Shown here piece by piece: positions 1-11,699 of a stretch of 64,000 nt of DNA. The notes below the pieces were generated by a model, which had not been told where the DNA came from, did no database searches, and saw only the letters and a list, made by a program, of their open reading frames with translations. A program made the position numbers and the translations under genes. The DNA comes from Raphanus sativus (taxonomy: Eukaryota; Streptophyta; Magnoliopsida; Brassicales; Brassicaceae). The stretch is taken from positions 42,512,908 through 42,576,907 of the forward strand of contig NC_079516.1 in the NCBI RefSeq assembly GCF_000801105.2, given 5' to 3'. How positions within the stretch are numbered: position 1 is the first letter of the stretch; each line of letters begins with the position of its first letter.

Positions 1-2139
1 ACAAAACAAGAAGGAAAGCAGGTGAAGTTTAGAGAACAAAGTGAAGCATGGGGACAAAGTAAATATGGGCGCGACAATTAATACTATCACATCATATGAC
101 GACGTGTCAAGTTTTCTTGTGATAGCCACATGTCATATTATCAACTGCCACATGCCATGTTATCAACTGCCACATAAGATGACACATTTCATGAGAGATG
201 TCAATCTCAAGTTTCACATTGGAAGTTTAGACAAATAATGTTTAATATATAATAAGAAGTCCAGTTCTGATTAGCATGATGCATTTTGGGAATGAACCTA
301 AAAGTAAATTCCTGCGAGTTTGTCTCTAAGACCCAAAATAGACAAAGTCATACTAATCGGACAATAGAAAATTGAAGATGGACTAAAGAAAGCCCAATAA
401 TTGGTAGAGCCAAGTTGACGAAAAGTCAGCAAGAAGACTAAAATACCCTTCGAATATGAATGAGAGGTATGTGGCATAAATTAAGTTTGAAGATCTTGAA
501 AGTTCAGTTGTTGGAGAAGCACCCTCAAAGTACCTCAAAGTAACATTGTGACTAAAGGTGCCAGATGTCGAAGATGCGATGATAAGGTGCCGAGATGATT
601 CGCTGGAGGAAATGACACAATATGAGTGTGGTCATTGGTTTGACAGGAAGAATGGGAGATGTCAATCCAAGTCCTAGTGATGTTTAGATAAATAATCTCT
701 AATATATAACAAGAATTCCAACTCTGATTAGCATGAGGTGTTTTGGAAAAAGAACTCAAAAGTAAATCAATATGGACTTATCTCTAAGGTCAAAGTAGAC
801 AATATCGTACTCGGACAATAAATCAATATCTGACATTTTTTATGGTGCATGAACTTTCAAACCAAAGGTTTTGAGCTTGGTTATATTAGGTTCCGAATAA
901 ACAACATTTGCTTCTCTCTCTACGAAGTTTCGAGCAATCTAATATCTTGACTTAACAATATATTGACTACTTTTGTAAAATTCTATGATAATTAGAAGAA
1001 TATTTTCTGAATGAAAAAAAAATCAGCATCTCCACATCCCACTCCTTGGAATATTGTTAGGATGTGCCATTAGAATTCTAGGTCTGGCTCGCCTAGCAAG
1101 TGTAGTTGGGATCCGAATATTTTCAAGTACCTCATAGTCTGAATGGATCTTCTGTTTAATTCTCGGAAGTTAATAAAGGTTTTGCAGCTGAGTAGTTGTA
1201 ACATGTGTTTAATATTCTTGACCACATATTTGTTAGTCAAATCATAAGAATAAACTCTCTTGAACTAAATAGTTAATGAGAAGTTGACAAAAAAATAGTT
1301 AACGAGAAAGTATTATCCAAAACCTTTTTGGTTTCATATTCTTTCTCTTTTTATATTTATATATTCATTCTCAAACATTTCTACATGTTAGTGTAAGCGT
1401 TGAGCTTCAAACATTGTGACGTCAGGTAAAGAGTTTTCTTTTTCTCCAGTTTTTCGTCCCTCCAAAGCTTACATAATTATATGGGTGATGTTCTCACTAA
1501 AGACCATTGGCGGAAAGTATTTCCAACTTCATATAATGATTTCGAGGTTGGGAGCCGTTCTGATCATCTAAGATTAGAGTACTCGTAAATCTTAAACAAC
1601 AAACTTGCATAAGCAGGTTATCTTTTTTTTAATACGTTTTAGTCATCTTTTTCAAAAAAAAAAAAACGTTTTAGTCATATTTTACTGCATTATGTATATT
1701 TAAAAATTTTAATAAACCTTCGGTCAATTATTCCGGCAATTATGTTAGACTCACTAACCGTCAATTATCTTTCCAACATAATACTTTAGGAAGGACTAAT
1801 GGAAGTAGAATCTATGTAAAATTGATTGATATAAGAGTCTAGAGATTTTTTAAATTTGTAAAGAATTAAAAAAATATTTTATATTTAATGGCAACAAAAA
1901 TATTCTATTATAATGATTTTAATAATCTATATGCAAGATTTTTGAAGTTTTCTTTTATGAGTAAAACTGTCTAAAATTCAAATCCCAGTAATAATATACT
2001 TGATGGAATCATAGAACTATTAAAACACACAAAATTTTGAATAACAGTGGGCTTATAAGTTATTAAATAACCATCAAAGAAATAATTCTAGATTTTAGTA
2101 AGAATATTAGAATTTTGTAACATTTCGGTTTGTGGTATA
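1..2139. other. AT-rich intergenic DNA with no gene
   Basis: I see no protein-coding gene. Open frames are short and carry no family motif. The only structure found is a diverged direct repeat, listed separately. The stretch is probably old transposon or LTR-derived sequence, but no terminus or coding domain supports a class. Confidence 0.5.
193..830. repeat. Diverged direct repeat pair of about 175 bp
   Basis: Positions about 193-370 and 657-830 align as direct copies. Shared blocks include GAGATGTCAATC, TCTGATTAGCATGA and CTCGGACAATA or a close variant. They differ at many sites, so the duplication is old. The spacing of about 460 bp could reflect LTR-type sequence, but no terminal TG...CA pair or primer site was found. 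Confidence 0.55.
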
Positions 2140-2990
2140 TATTGAAAAGTTTAATAGAAATGATTTGGTTACATATATAATCAAAATGTAATTACATTTT
2201 TGGTCAGACATTCAGAAAAGACTCCGAAATTAAGCGTGTTTGAATTGAAATAGTGAAAGGATGGATGACCTATATAATTTGCGATATTGTATGAGTGAGG
2301 TGAAAGTACGAAAAGTATCATATGGTGATTGCAGGTTTAGGAAAAAAAACTTCCAAACTCTAAAAAAATTAACTTACCATCGCAGGAAATGGGATCCACA
2401 AACCGAGTAAATACGTGTAGGAGGCCCATTAGCTAAGGCGGATGGTGTGTTACAAGTGGTATCAAAGTCAACCCCAACTGAGTGTGGAGTCCTGTATGAG
2501 GTTATACTAACATGGATTACGATCTATGTTATGTTCTTTGGGAAAAAATAAATTGTAACATCTAAGGTTGTGGTATATATTAAATTAATAAATAAGAGAA
2601 TTGAGTTGGCTATTTAGGTCACCAAAGTCCATTTATGTCTTTAGGTACACATAAAAAAAAAACTGAAGAATTAAACGTGCTTGAGATGGTAAGATAATTG
2701 ATTTGGATAATTATATCACCAAAATGCATTTATTTTTTCTGACATAAATCCAAGAAAAACTTCAGAACTAAACGTGTTTGAGGTATAGTAACGGAGAAAT
2801 GGATATGACATTTTGAGAATTGATTCATAATATCATGCAAATAAGGTCAAAGCTTGAGAAATGTCATTTATTGGTTGCATAATCAATAAACAAAACTTTT
2901 AAATTTTGAAAAAAATAATGCACCATTTGTCGCAGAGAATGAAGCTACAAACTGAGTGAACGGATGTGAAAGACTTAAGCCGTAGACGAT
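2140..2990. repeat. Degenerate direct repeats of unknown family
   Basis: Three diverged units sit near 2165-2245, 2615-2685 and 2700-2800. Each carries a version of ACCAAAATGCATTTAT, then a run of A, then ACTAAACGTGTTTGAG. Between the first two lies GTGGTATCAAAGTCAACCC (about 2455), which resembles a plant LTR primer-binding motif. No coding domain is present. It looks like debris of a dispersed repeat. Confidence 0.4.
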
Positions 2991-3318
2991 CTGGACTTAC
3001 AAATTTATTAACCAATAACAAGTATTTAAACTTTAACTTAACAGTATCTGAACATTAACTTAACTAGCATTCAAGTAGTACAATCAGATAAGTGATTTTT
3101 TCGGTTATCATTGAAACAAAAATAATCTGATAAATGAAAAACGGCTAGCAGGATACAGTACTTGCATCTATATTATTTAATTCAGTTATTACCAAAAACA
3201 AAAACATAACATAAACATTTGTGTATCAGAATTTAGAAACAAGTCAACAACCAATTTAATAGGCTAAATTGTTGTGGTATAAAGACAAAGTTTTCCATGA
3301 CCTAACACCACCTATTTG

Positions 3319-3642
3319 TGGAAACCCCCTTGGTCCAGTGGTTTGACTAAAGGTTCAATTGCTTCTACACCCGGAGGTCTGGGGTTCAAACCCCAGAAAA
3401 TACCAAATTATGCAGATTATGGAGAAACAAGTTACAGGAAATCTTTAGCTTGGTGCAGGGCGTACCATCGAACATGGATCTCATAGGACGGTTTAGAGTG
3501 GTGCGGCTCAGAATGGTGCAGTCAGGCGGGTATTCTCACATAGTGGTAGAATTGTCGGCTGTAAAATCGTCTTTGTAATATTCTCATCATTGTAATAGCA
3601 TAATTAATCGATAATAATCGATCCAGACGTTCAAAAAAAAAA
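3319..3642 (+). mobile_element. tRNA-derived SINE with 15-bp target duplication
   Basis: The 5' part looks tRNA-like. An A-box-like stretch TTGGTCCAGTGGTTTG (about 3330) is followed by a B-box-like GGGTTCAAACCCC (about 3382). The element ends in a run of about 12 A. The 15-bp sequence AACACCACCTATTTG flanks it exactly at 3304-3318 and 3643-3657. At about 324 bp it is longer than the classic Brassica S1 SINE (about 170 bp), so it belongs to another family or carries a 3' extension. Confidence 0.8.
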
Positions 3643-3657
3643 AACACCACCTATTTG

Positions 3658-4560
3658 GACCTGGACTTTCATTTCCAGCATGGGCTCTGGCCCATTTTCA
3701 ATCTGAACACGAATTCATTGTGCTCTCCTACCATGGGATCTTTTACCCATGAGCTAGGTTCAGATCCTTACATGGGAAGATTAACGGCTCCCTCCACCAT
3801 GGCTTCAGACGATCCCCTCCGACTTATTCATCCATATTGTACTTTTTAGAGTCAAATATACTTCTGAATCGGAGATGATAATAGCATACTTTCACGAATT
3901 TGCTCACTGTTTAATTTGCTTTCTGGATCGATTAAGATTCACCTAATCTCCTGGCTCAACATTGCCGGTGTTAAAACTTATCGCATTGGTTTATTGGATT
4001 GTTTAGCCAAACTTTGTTTCTCAATCGACCAATCTGCCTCCCTCCAAACTCTCTTGTTTGGGTGCATCAACATTTTTTTATTCGATTATCAACTGTTCTT
4101 TCAAACACTAGTTTTCGGATCTAAAGTGAAGTGTTTCTTTGGATTATGTTATCCCTTAAACACATATATTTCCTTTTTCATTGTATTAGTCCTAGTTCAT
4201 CAGTTTGCCGTTGGTTGTATCCTCTCAAATTATTTAGGCGTTTAGTTTAATATAAACGTTTGTTGCCTGGAAAAAAAAATTCAAGACCGAGTTTAAATGA
4301 TGAATTGGTCGTACTCGTAGCTTACCTTAAACCTTTGCGGTGCGGGGAACCTTTTTTTTTTTGTCAACCCGCGGGGAACCTAGATACGTTACTTTTAAGA
4401 ATTTTTATTTTAAGCTATATATCTGTTATAGCATATATTCTACCATTAACGTACCTTAACCGGATATAGCATTAATATTTCCCTGTTGCCGAAAACAAAA
4501 AAAACAATCTGAGGAAAAAAAAAGTAAACAGCTAGCTAGATACTAGCTTTATAACATCTG
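3658..4560. other. Intergenic DNA, no convincing gene
   Basis: Short open frames occur on the plus strand (for example 3655-3849 and 3916-4245), but none shows a recognisable domain. The region lies beyond the 3' end of the MADS gene and may hold its terminator. No specific signal was identified. Confidence 0.4.
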
Positions 4561-4564
4561 TGAA

Positions 4565-5212
4565 TCAGAAACAACCATTTCCGTAGCCAAAATGATAAGC
4601 ATTAGAAAGACCAGAAGTCATGTTCGCGTAAGAAGGAGCCGTCACTTTATTAGTATCCAAGAAACCGAACACATCCTCTTTCACCTCCTTAAACGGCACC
4701 GTATTTGTCTCTGACACAACAAGCTTCCTCAACTCCTCTAACGCACATTTCATTACCTGTAATTGAACCACATTCATCTCGTCCACTGGTCCTTCCCACC
4801 AATTAGTCACCAACCGCCTCGCCGCATTCCCTTTTCTCGTTTCTGCCATCGCTTGACCCTTCTTCTTCTCTTCCTCTACCTCACTCACGGTCTGCGTCAA
4901 CACCATATTCAGCTCGCAGCTCCCTGCAGTGTTTCCCTGCGGTTTCTTCGTCTTCGCTAAGGACAAATCGTTTCGGGACAAGTAACGGTCCAATACGGAT
5001 TCGACGCTGGGATGGCCGAAAGAGAAAGGCTTTTTGGCTGGAGAATACACGATGATCCCTATTTCTGCACCACACAATGTGCAAAGCTCGCTAGCTTTCT
5101 TGAATAGACCGGCTCTACGTTTTGAGAATGTGACTTGCCGGTGGGTCTCTTTCTTTATCTTAACCATCGGAATTCTCTGTCGTCCCATGCTTTCTTTCTT
5201 CTTCGACATCAT
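4565..5212 (-). CDS. AGL61: Type I (M-alpha) MADS-box transcription factor, AGL61-like
   Basis: This is a single-exon gene of 215 aa. The MADS domain spans about residues 9-68, with the signatures VTFSKRRAGLFKKASELC and CGAEIGIIVYSPAKKPFSF. A coiled-coil-like region follows, with the NWWEGPVDEM block typical of the AGL61/AGL62 group, and the protein ends in GNGCF. There is no K domain and no intron, as in type I MADS genes. AGL61 (DIANA) in Arabidopsis partners AGL80 in the central cell and is needed for endosperm development. That role here is inferred. The start could be Met1 or Met2, which are adjacent. Its position next to C3H22 matches At2g24840/At2g24830, which supports AGL61 over the similar AGL62, AGL23 or AGL28. 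Confidence 0.8.
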   Translation of the reverse strand: MMSKKKESMGRQRIPMVKIKKETHRQVTFSKRRAGLFKKASELCTLCGAEIGIIVYSPAKKPFSFGHPSVESVLDRYLSRNDLSLAKTKKPQGNTAGSCELNMVLTQTVSEVEEEKKKGQAMAETRKGNAARRLVTNWWEGPVDEMNVVQLQVMKCALEELRKLVVSETNTVPFKEVKEDVFGFLDTNKVTAPSYANMTSGLSNAYHFGYGNGCF

Positions 5213-5354
5213 AGTTTTTCTTTCTTTCTAAAGGTGTGGTTTTAGTTGCTTTGAGTTGGTGGACAATTTGGTAGAGATACTATTTGTTTATATACATGTT
5301 TGAGTGTGTGTAAGTGGCATAATTACGAGATCAACTTTCATAGTTGGCAAATTA

Positions 5355-5960
5355 TTTTTGTTTTTGTAACATCAAACTTGTAATTACTCAGTTTGTCTTT
5401 AATTTTGTAGATAGATAATAACATTCTAAAGATTTGTGTATGTTATAAAATCATAGTTTAGTATGGCAATTATTTTTGTTCTTTTCTTTTCATTATTGTC
5501 TAGTATATAAATGCATGATTTTCTAATAATAAAATGTTAAAGTTAGTTGTTGTATATATTTTATATCCAAAATGATATAATGATCCACCAACATTTTGTA
5601 ACAAATGTAACTAAAATAAATATAATAGTAATAATCTGCAACAAGGTGATGAGGATCGAAATTAAATTAAACACAATATTTTAATCACTTAGTTCATAGG
5701 GAGGAAAAAGAACTAGAAGTCAAAACAATGATTTATATTCTTGTAACAGCAAGCTTGTAATTACTCAGTTTGTTTTCTAATTTTGTAGATAGACAGTAAA
5801 ACTGCGAAGATTTGTGTATGTTATCAAATCTTTGGCAATGCAATGATTCTTTTTCTGTTTCTTTGCATTATTGGCTTTGTATAAATGCATGATTTTATAA
5901 TCACTAATTGTTAACGTTCATGTCTCTATATATTATAAATTTTTTATAAGGATCCACCAG
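5355..5960. repeat. Duplicated block upstream of the MADS gene
   Basis: About 5355-5592 and 5735-5960 are direct copies. They share CTTGTAATTACTCAGTTTGT, AATTTTGTAGATAGA, AAGATTTGTGTATGTTAT, ATAAATGCATGATTTT and GATCCACCA. They lie 140-750 bp upstream of the MADS start, so they could form duplicated promoter sequence. Divergence is moderate. Confidence 0.7.
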
Positions 5961-6089
5961 TCATGATGCAAGAGAAAAAGACAATAACACGAATAGATTA
6001 ATAATCAGGAATGGAATTACCTTAAATATAACTAGATTTTGATTGTATATTTCAAAAATATATTGCTATTTATTTTTGTTAATATTAAA

Positions 6090-6755
6090 GCTGGATAAAA
6101 AATTCAAATCTAAAGAACCAAACCGATCACGATTCAAAAGAGTAACACCAAATCCGAACCAAAACCAAAGTTGATCAAATATCCAATTATTCAAAATTTT
6201 GATATTTAGACAACCGAAACTATAACCAATTCGAACCGAAGTATTTTGGATATCAAAATGTATCCGAAAAAATTTATATACTATATATTAATTATTTTTA
6301 GTTTTAGTGTATATAAAAACATCCAGAATATATATGATATATTTAGGTTGGTTTAAATACTTGAAAATATATAAAAATAGTCAAATATAAATATCTAACA
6401 TAGTGGAAGTACACTCAAAACACCAAAAATATTTAAAATAATTATTGATTTTTGATCCAAATTTAAACCAAACCAAATTATATGTTAAATTTAGGTATTC
6501 TGACATAAGTTATTTATATTTATATACAATATATTATTTTATTTGTAGATTTTAAGAAATTCAAAGTATATACTGAATTTTAAAAAATAATTTAAATGGG
6601 TTATCCGAATTCGAACTGAACCCGCAAAGATCCGAATATAATTCGAACTGAAGTTTAGAAATATATGAATGGGGCTGAAATCTTTGACCCCGAAAATCCG
6701 AAACCCAAACAGATCAGAAACGAACAGAATGGATACTCGAACGCCCAGCCCTAGT
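6090..6755. repeat. Dispersed AT-rich repeat with CCGAACC-type arms
   Basis: The ends are rich in variants of AACCGAACC, AATCCGAA and GAACCGAA. The right edge runs into CGAACGCCCAGCCCTAG (about 6738). Such blocks are common in mustard-family intergenic DNA. A similar block lies at 9420-9620. No coding capacity or target duplication was found. Confidence 0.45.
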
Positions 6756-7940
6756 CACTATTATGTATCATATATATGTCATCATATAATTAATTTGTAT
6801 TGGTCCATCATATAAATAATCATATAATTAATAGTATTTTATATGTACCATCTTATAAATAATCACATATATAATATTCTTAAAGTTTAATGTGAAATAT
6901 AAAAACCATAATTTAAGTTAGTATATGAAACTAATATTTTTGTTGTATTTTTCTTATATGTATTGAAACATTTTTTTAATAATGGTTATTGGAAAATATT
7001 TTAGTAAAAATAAATTTTTGAATATATGCATATTTTAAATCAATTTTGATATAAATCAACTTTAAATTATTATTTTGATTTGAAATATGTATATAAATTT
7101 AAATTTTATTTTATGATTATTTTAGATAAAAAAATATTTTTAGATAATTAGATTAGTCCATTTTGTATATTCAAAAACTGATATACTTTTATCCATGTTT
7201 CAAAATTTTAATTTTTTGCTTTAGTTTTCTATGAATTATTATTACTTTTATGATTTTTTTTTTGCAAATTGAACTCTTGAAATTTTTATATTTGACTAAA
7301 CTAATTAAGGTAATAATACTGTTTTTAAAAATTGTTTTATATAATATACTATTTATATTTCAGTTTGTGTTTTTATTTTCACTATAAAGAATTGTAAATA
7401 AAAAGAATTGTAAATATAGTGACAGAATTGTAAATAAAAAAAATATAGAAAGAAAGTTGTTTAATTTATTGTAAAAACAATTACTAAATATTTAAATAAA
7501 AAGAAGTATTAAATATGTTATTCATGTTTCTAAACAATTTTCATTTGTTATTAATTTATTGAAAATACAATGGTTAAATGTGTAAATAAAAAAAGTACAC
7601 ATCTTTGTTATCCATGTTTCCAAACATATCTCATTTATTCTACTATCCATGTTTCCAAACATATCTCATTTATTCTACTATTTTTGTTTCCAAACAATTC
7701 AATTGTGTACTTCAACTTTAATAATATAGATATTTATAGGTTAGTTCACATGAACGTAAATCTAGGCAAAAACAATGACATTTCTTTCTTTGTTAAATTA
7801 ATATTTTAAATTTGGTTTAAAAATATACCGAAAATACTATACTATGTATTCTATTAAAATTGAAACACTAACAAATCTATATTATAAAAGTCATAGTCAT
7901 AGTAAGACCATTACATTAGTTATTTAAGACCATTACACTA
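6756..7940. other. Very AT-rich DNA; part matches the 59.9-60.3 kb repeat
   Basis: No gene is supported. About 7250-7730 resembles 59945-60310. Both contain TTGAACTCT..GAAAT, TTGACTAAACTAAT, TTTCA(G/A)TTTGTGTTTTTAT and TTTCCAAACA. They are two copies of one dispersed element, probably a non-autonomous Helitron. This copy lacks the hairpin terminus seen at 60348-60372. Confidence 0.45.
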
Positions 7941-7945
7941 AATTA

Positions 7946-9075
7946 GACAGATTACTGTTCATTAGCAGGTAAAATTGGTGCCGTGGCAGTTTTTTCTAAA
8001 TATTTTTAATTATTTTAATTAATAAAAATAGCTATAAATTCAATATAAAATTCTAAAAAATTGATACAAATTCAGAAAGTTAAGAAAATAAAATAAAATT
8101 CATAAATTCAAATAATAATAATAAAAATAAAAATAGATTTATCAATTCAAAAATCATAATAAAAATAAAATAAATTGTAAAAACCGACTTAAATCAATAA
8201 AAACTAAACAAATAGAAATTTAAAATAATAAAATAAAATAAATAATTGTAAGAATCAATAAAATTGTAAAAAGAGAAAATTCATAAAAATCTGGAAAACA
8301 AATATATTTGAAAAAAGTTTTTAAAATTTTAAAAATTGAAAATGAAAAGTACTTGAAACCAAATCTCTTTGGTGTTTAGATAGGCATATGAGCGTCCGGA
8401 TGTCCGGATTTGGATCCTTCGGATACCAGAGATTTGGACTCAACAAGGCAATTTAAAATGTAAACTTTTTCTAACTTTATTGTTTTTTCTAATTTTTCTC
8501 AACTTCATGGTTTTATTTTCAAGGCTTTTTCTTAATTTTAATTGATTTTTATTATGTATTATTATTTTTGTTGTTATTTCTTTTATTTTATAAATTTTAT
8601 TTTTTTCTTGATCTTTATTAATTTTCAGTCTTGGATCCTTCGGATCCTATAGATTTGGATCCAACAAGGCACTTGAAAATTTTCGGTTTGGGTTCGACAT
8701 AACGGTGATGGTGAAAATTTAATCATCACTGTAAAAGATATTAAAAAAAAGTGGGATTATAAAAATAATAATTTAATCTTATTTTAAATTTTTCAGTATT
8801 TTAATTTTTGAAGTTTAATTTTTGAATTCTTTTATTATTTCCTTATTTTATCAAAAGTTTCCTGATTTTTATTAATCTTTAAAATTTATTATTATTATTA
8901 TTTGAATTTATGAATTTTATTTTATGTTTCTTTATTTTTCTGAATTAATTTTATTTTTAAAAATTTATATTGAATTTTTATCTAGTTTTCTATTTTTATC
9001 AACTAAAATAATTAAAAATAAAATTTAAAAAATTGTCATGTCACCAACTTTACGTGCTAATGAACAGTAACCAGT
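7946..9075. mobile_element. Large fold-back (inverted-repeat) element
   Basis: The left arm (about 7946-8300) and right arm (about 8770-9075) are imperfect inverted copies. The tip reads TTACTGTTCATTAGCA on both. Further in, both arms share AAATTCAATATAAA and TAAAATTCATAAATTCAAAT. The centre (8390-8690) repeats GGATCCTTCGGAT. No transposase is encoded and no clear target duplication was found, so the class (MITE-like or fold-back DNA transposon) is open. Confidence 0.65.
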
Positions 9076-9419
9076 CACAAATTTGACGTGTGCAACAAGT
9101 AAGTTATTTCAATTTTTAATATGCTATTAAGACAAATTTCGTTGTTTAGAGTGTTAGTCGTTGAATTCCAAGATTTAAAGTGAAGACGTTTGCCACCTTC
9201 GTAGTATTTGTTTCAGTTTTATATTAGATTTAATTTACATAGTTTATTTTTAAGAGACATTATTAACAATGTTTTTTTAGTTTTCTATTTATTTATAGTT
9301 AACTTTAATTTGATCGTGCTCTTATAAGTGTTTTGTATTTTTAAAAATATTTTATTTTGGTTTTGTATTGGATTTAATTAACATAATTTAGTTTTCATAG
9401 TCGAACATACGTTTGTGTT

Positions 9420-9620
9420 TTAAAGCTGAATCGAAATCAAACCGAACCGAATTCAAACCGAACCGAAACCGATCCAAACCGAAATAAATATGATTTACTT
9501 TTTTTTTGTGCAACAAATATAATTTACTTTTGTTAGATAAATCATTGAACCAATTAACCAAACCAAACCGAAGTCGATCCGAACCGATCCGGTAAAATAA
9601 CCAAAGTGTCCACCCCTACC
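9420..9620. repeat. CCGAACC-rich repeat abutting the C3H22 promoter
   Basis: The block holds many copies of AACCGAA / CCGAACC and ends in CCAAAGTGTCCACCCCTACC. Its edge lies within about 90 bp of the C3H22 start codon, so it may sit in or next to the promoter. Confidence 0.45.
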
Positions 9621-9703
9621 GTTTACGGGTCGGGACAAGAGTTTTCTCTGTCCTTCATTCTTCCTCTCTGCAGGCGAAACGAGAGGTGTGTCCTGCTGCT
9701 GCT

Positions 9704-11556
9704 ATGGCGAGCGAAGAAGACAAAGCCCTTGAAGATCTTCTCGAGTATCAGCTGAAAGACCAAAGAGAATCACTTTCAGCCATCGAAGAAGCCCTTGCCT
9801 CTGACCCTTCTAATCCCGACCTCCTCTCTGTAAAACTTTTAGATCCAATACTGTTTCGCTATTGACTTGACAGTCACTAATTGCAACAAAGATCTCAGCT
9901 TTGGTCATATATAGAGAGTAGCTAGTGATCGAAAAGGCATGATTTTTATATTTATGTTCATGTTTTGTGTCTGTTAAGGTGCATGAAGAGCTTGTTGGAG
10001 CAATCAAGGATGCAGAGGAAGGGCTTTTCCAGCTAAAACGTGCTCGGTTGTTGCAGGAAGCCGACATTGTTCTCCGCGGTCTGAACAACGCTGCTGGAGT
10101 CAAACCTGAGCACACCCATCCTCCAAATGGGTTGGAGCCAGAGAGAAAGGATTCAGATGGATCAAAATGCAGATTCCGGCACAGTGATGGACGTTGGTAC
10201 AATGGTCGCATTATTGGGTTTGAAGGCTCTGATTCTGCAAAGATATCTTTCCTTACTCCCACTTCTGAGAGTATGATGGTCAGACTCTCTTCTTACTCCT
10301 TACTCCCTTTTCATTATCAAGGTTTACTCCTTACTAACGCTGCACTGAACTACTTGCAGATGTGCAAGTTTTTCATGCAGCAGAGGTGTCGGTTTGGCAG
10401 TTCCTGTCGTTTATCACATGGTATGTGAAATCTTAATAAATACTCTGCCATCGTTTATGGATTGTGTGTGTTTAGATGTTCATGCTATCACCACATAAGG
10501 ATTTAATTTTTCCCTAGCTCTGGTAGTTAACTGTATGAGATCAATGCAGGAGTGGATGTGCCAATATCTTCTCTAAAGAACTATGAGCAGACTGAGTGGA
10601 AGCAGTCCATGGTAGGCTCCAAGATTTGGGCAGTTTCCGGAAGTAAATACGACATGTGGAGGGTGGGTGAGCTTGAATCATGGGATGATACGCTACAGTT
10701 AGGCGGAGTTGTTTTCAGAGATGATGGGAGCTCAGCAAAGCTAGGTTCTGATGCTATTGTATTATCAGAGTACGCTCAAATGACTGATGATGATGATGAT
10801 GATGATGGAGAAGAGGAGGATGAAGAAGAAGAAGAAGATGGGAGTGCTTCAGGCTCTGAAGAATCTGTTTCAAGTGATTATGATGAAGAGTTTCCTCAAG
10901 GCATAGGCATTCTAGGAAGCACAGACCAAAGGAGAGGCGTCCAGAATGAGACAGCTATATTTGCAAAGTGGGAAAATCACACCAGAGGGATAGCTTCTAA
11001 GTTGATGGCAAATATGGGTTACCGTGAAGGGATGGGACTTGGGGTCTCTGGTCAAGGGAGATTAGACCCAATTGTGGCAAAAGTACTACCACCAAAGAGG
11101 TCGTTGGATCACGCTCTCGAGCATATCAAGAACGGAGAAGCTAAAGGAGAGAAACAAAAGAAGAAAAGGAGCAGAGGTGGGAGAAGGAAGCGTGAGAAGA
11201 AGTTTGCAGAAGCAGCTAGAGCAGCGAAACAGGAAGAGGAATCAGACTTGTTTAGCTTCATCAACAACCACGAGAAAAGAAACGGCAGAGAGACTGTGAA
11301 AAAGAGGCAGAACATCGGTCCAGTAGACAGGAAAGCACTGGTTGCATATGAAGACGAAGTCAAGGACTTGAAGTTTCAAGTAAAGAAACTAGAAGAGATG
11401 GTGAAGAGAAATAAAAAAGATCAAATTGTTTCAGATGCTGCGACAAGAAAATTGAAACAAGTCCAGAAGGCACTGGCTTCGACGTTAGCAGCTCAAGCTT
11501 CTGCCTCCAATGCTGTAGAAAGCAAAGAGAAAGAAAAGAAATGGCTCAAGTTCTAG
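9704..11556 (+). CDS. C3H22: CCCH zinc finger / G-patch protein (C3H22-like)
   Basis: Four exons join in frame: 9704-9829, 9979-10278, 10360-10420 and 10550-11556, giving 497 aa. The order is a short N-terminal helix, a Tudor/SMN-like segment (about 95-140, RWYNGRIIGFEG), a CCCH finger starting at about residue 144 with spacing C-x7-C-x5-C-x3-H, an acidic run of Asp/Glu, a G-patch (GIASKLMANMGYREGMGLG), a Lys/Arg-rich segment and a C-terminal coiled coil. These features point to an RNA-binding nuclear protein, perhaps linked to splicing, because G-patches often activate DEAH helicases. The order AGL61-C3H22-TIC55 matches Arabidopsis At2g24840-24830-24820. All junctions are GT-AG, and the gene looks intact. 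Confidence 0.9.
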
Positions 11557-11699
11557 AACATAGCACCTTGAATCAATTTTAACAGATATTTTATCAAGCT
11601 GTAAGATTTGGGAGAGACTATGGAACCTCTTGATTATAACTGCGTTTACAAGTAGAACAGTTTTTTTTTCCATTAGAAAACATATATTTTTCTCTTAGT

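Noticed and set aside
3319..3410. A functional tRNA gene
   Set aside because: A- and B-box-like motifs are present, but there is no sound cloverleaf. The A tail and target duplication show a SINE.
3655..4469. Short plus-strand open frames downstream of the MADS gene
   Set aside because: No recognisable domain, and the composition resembles translated non-coding AT-rich DNA.
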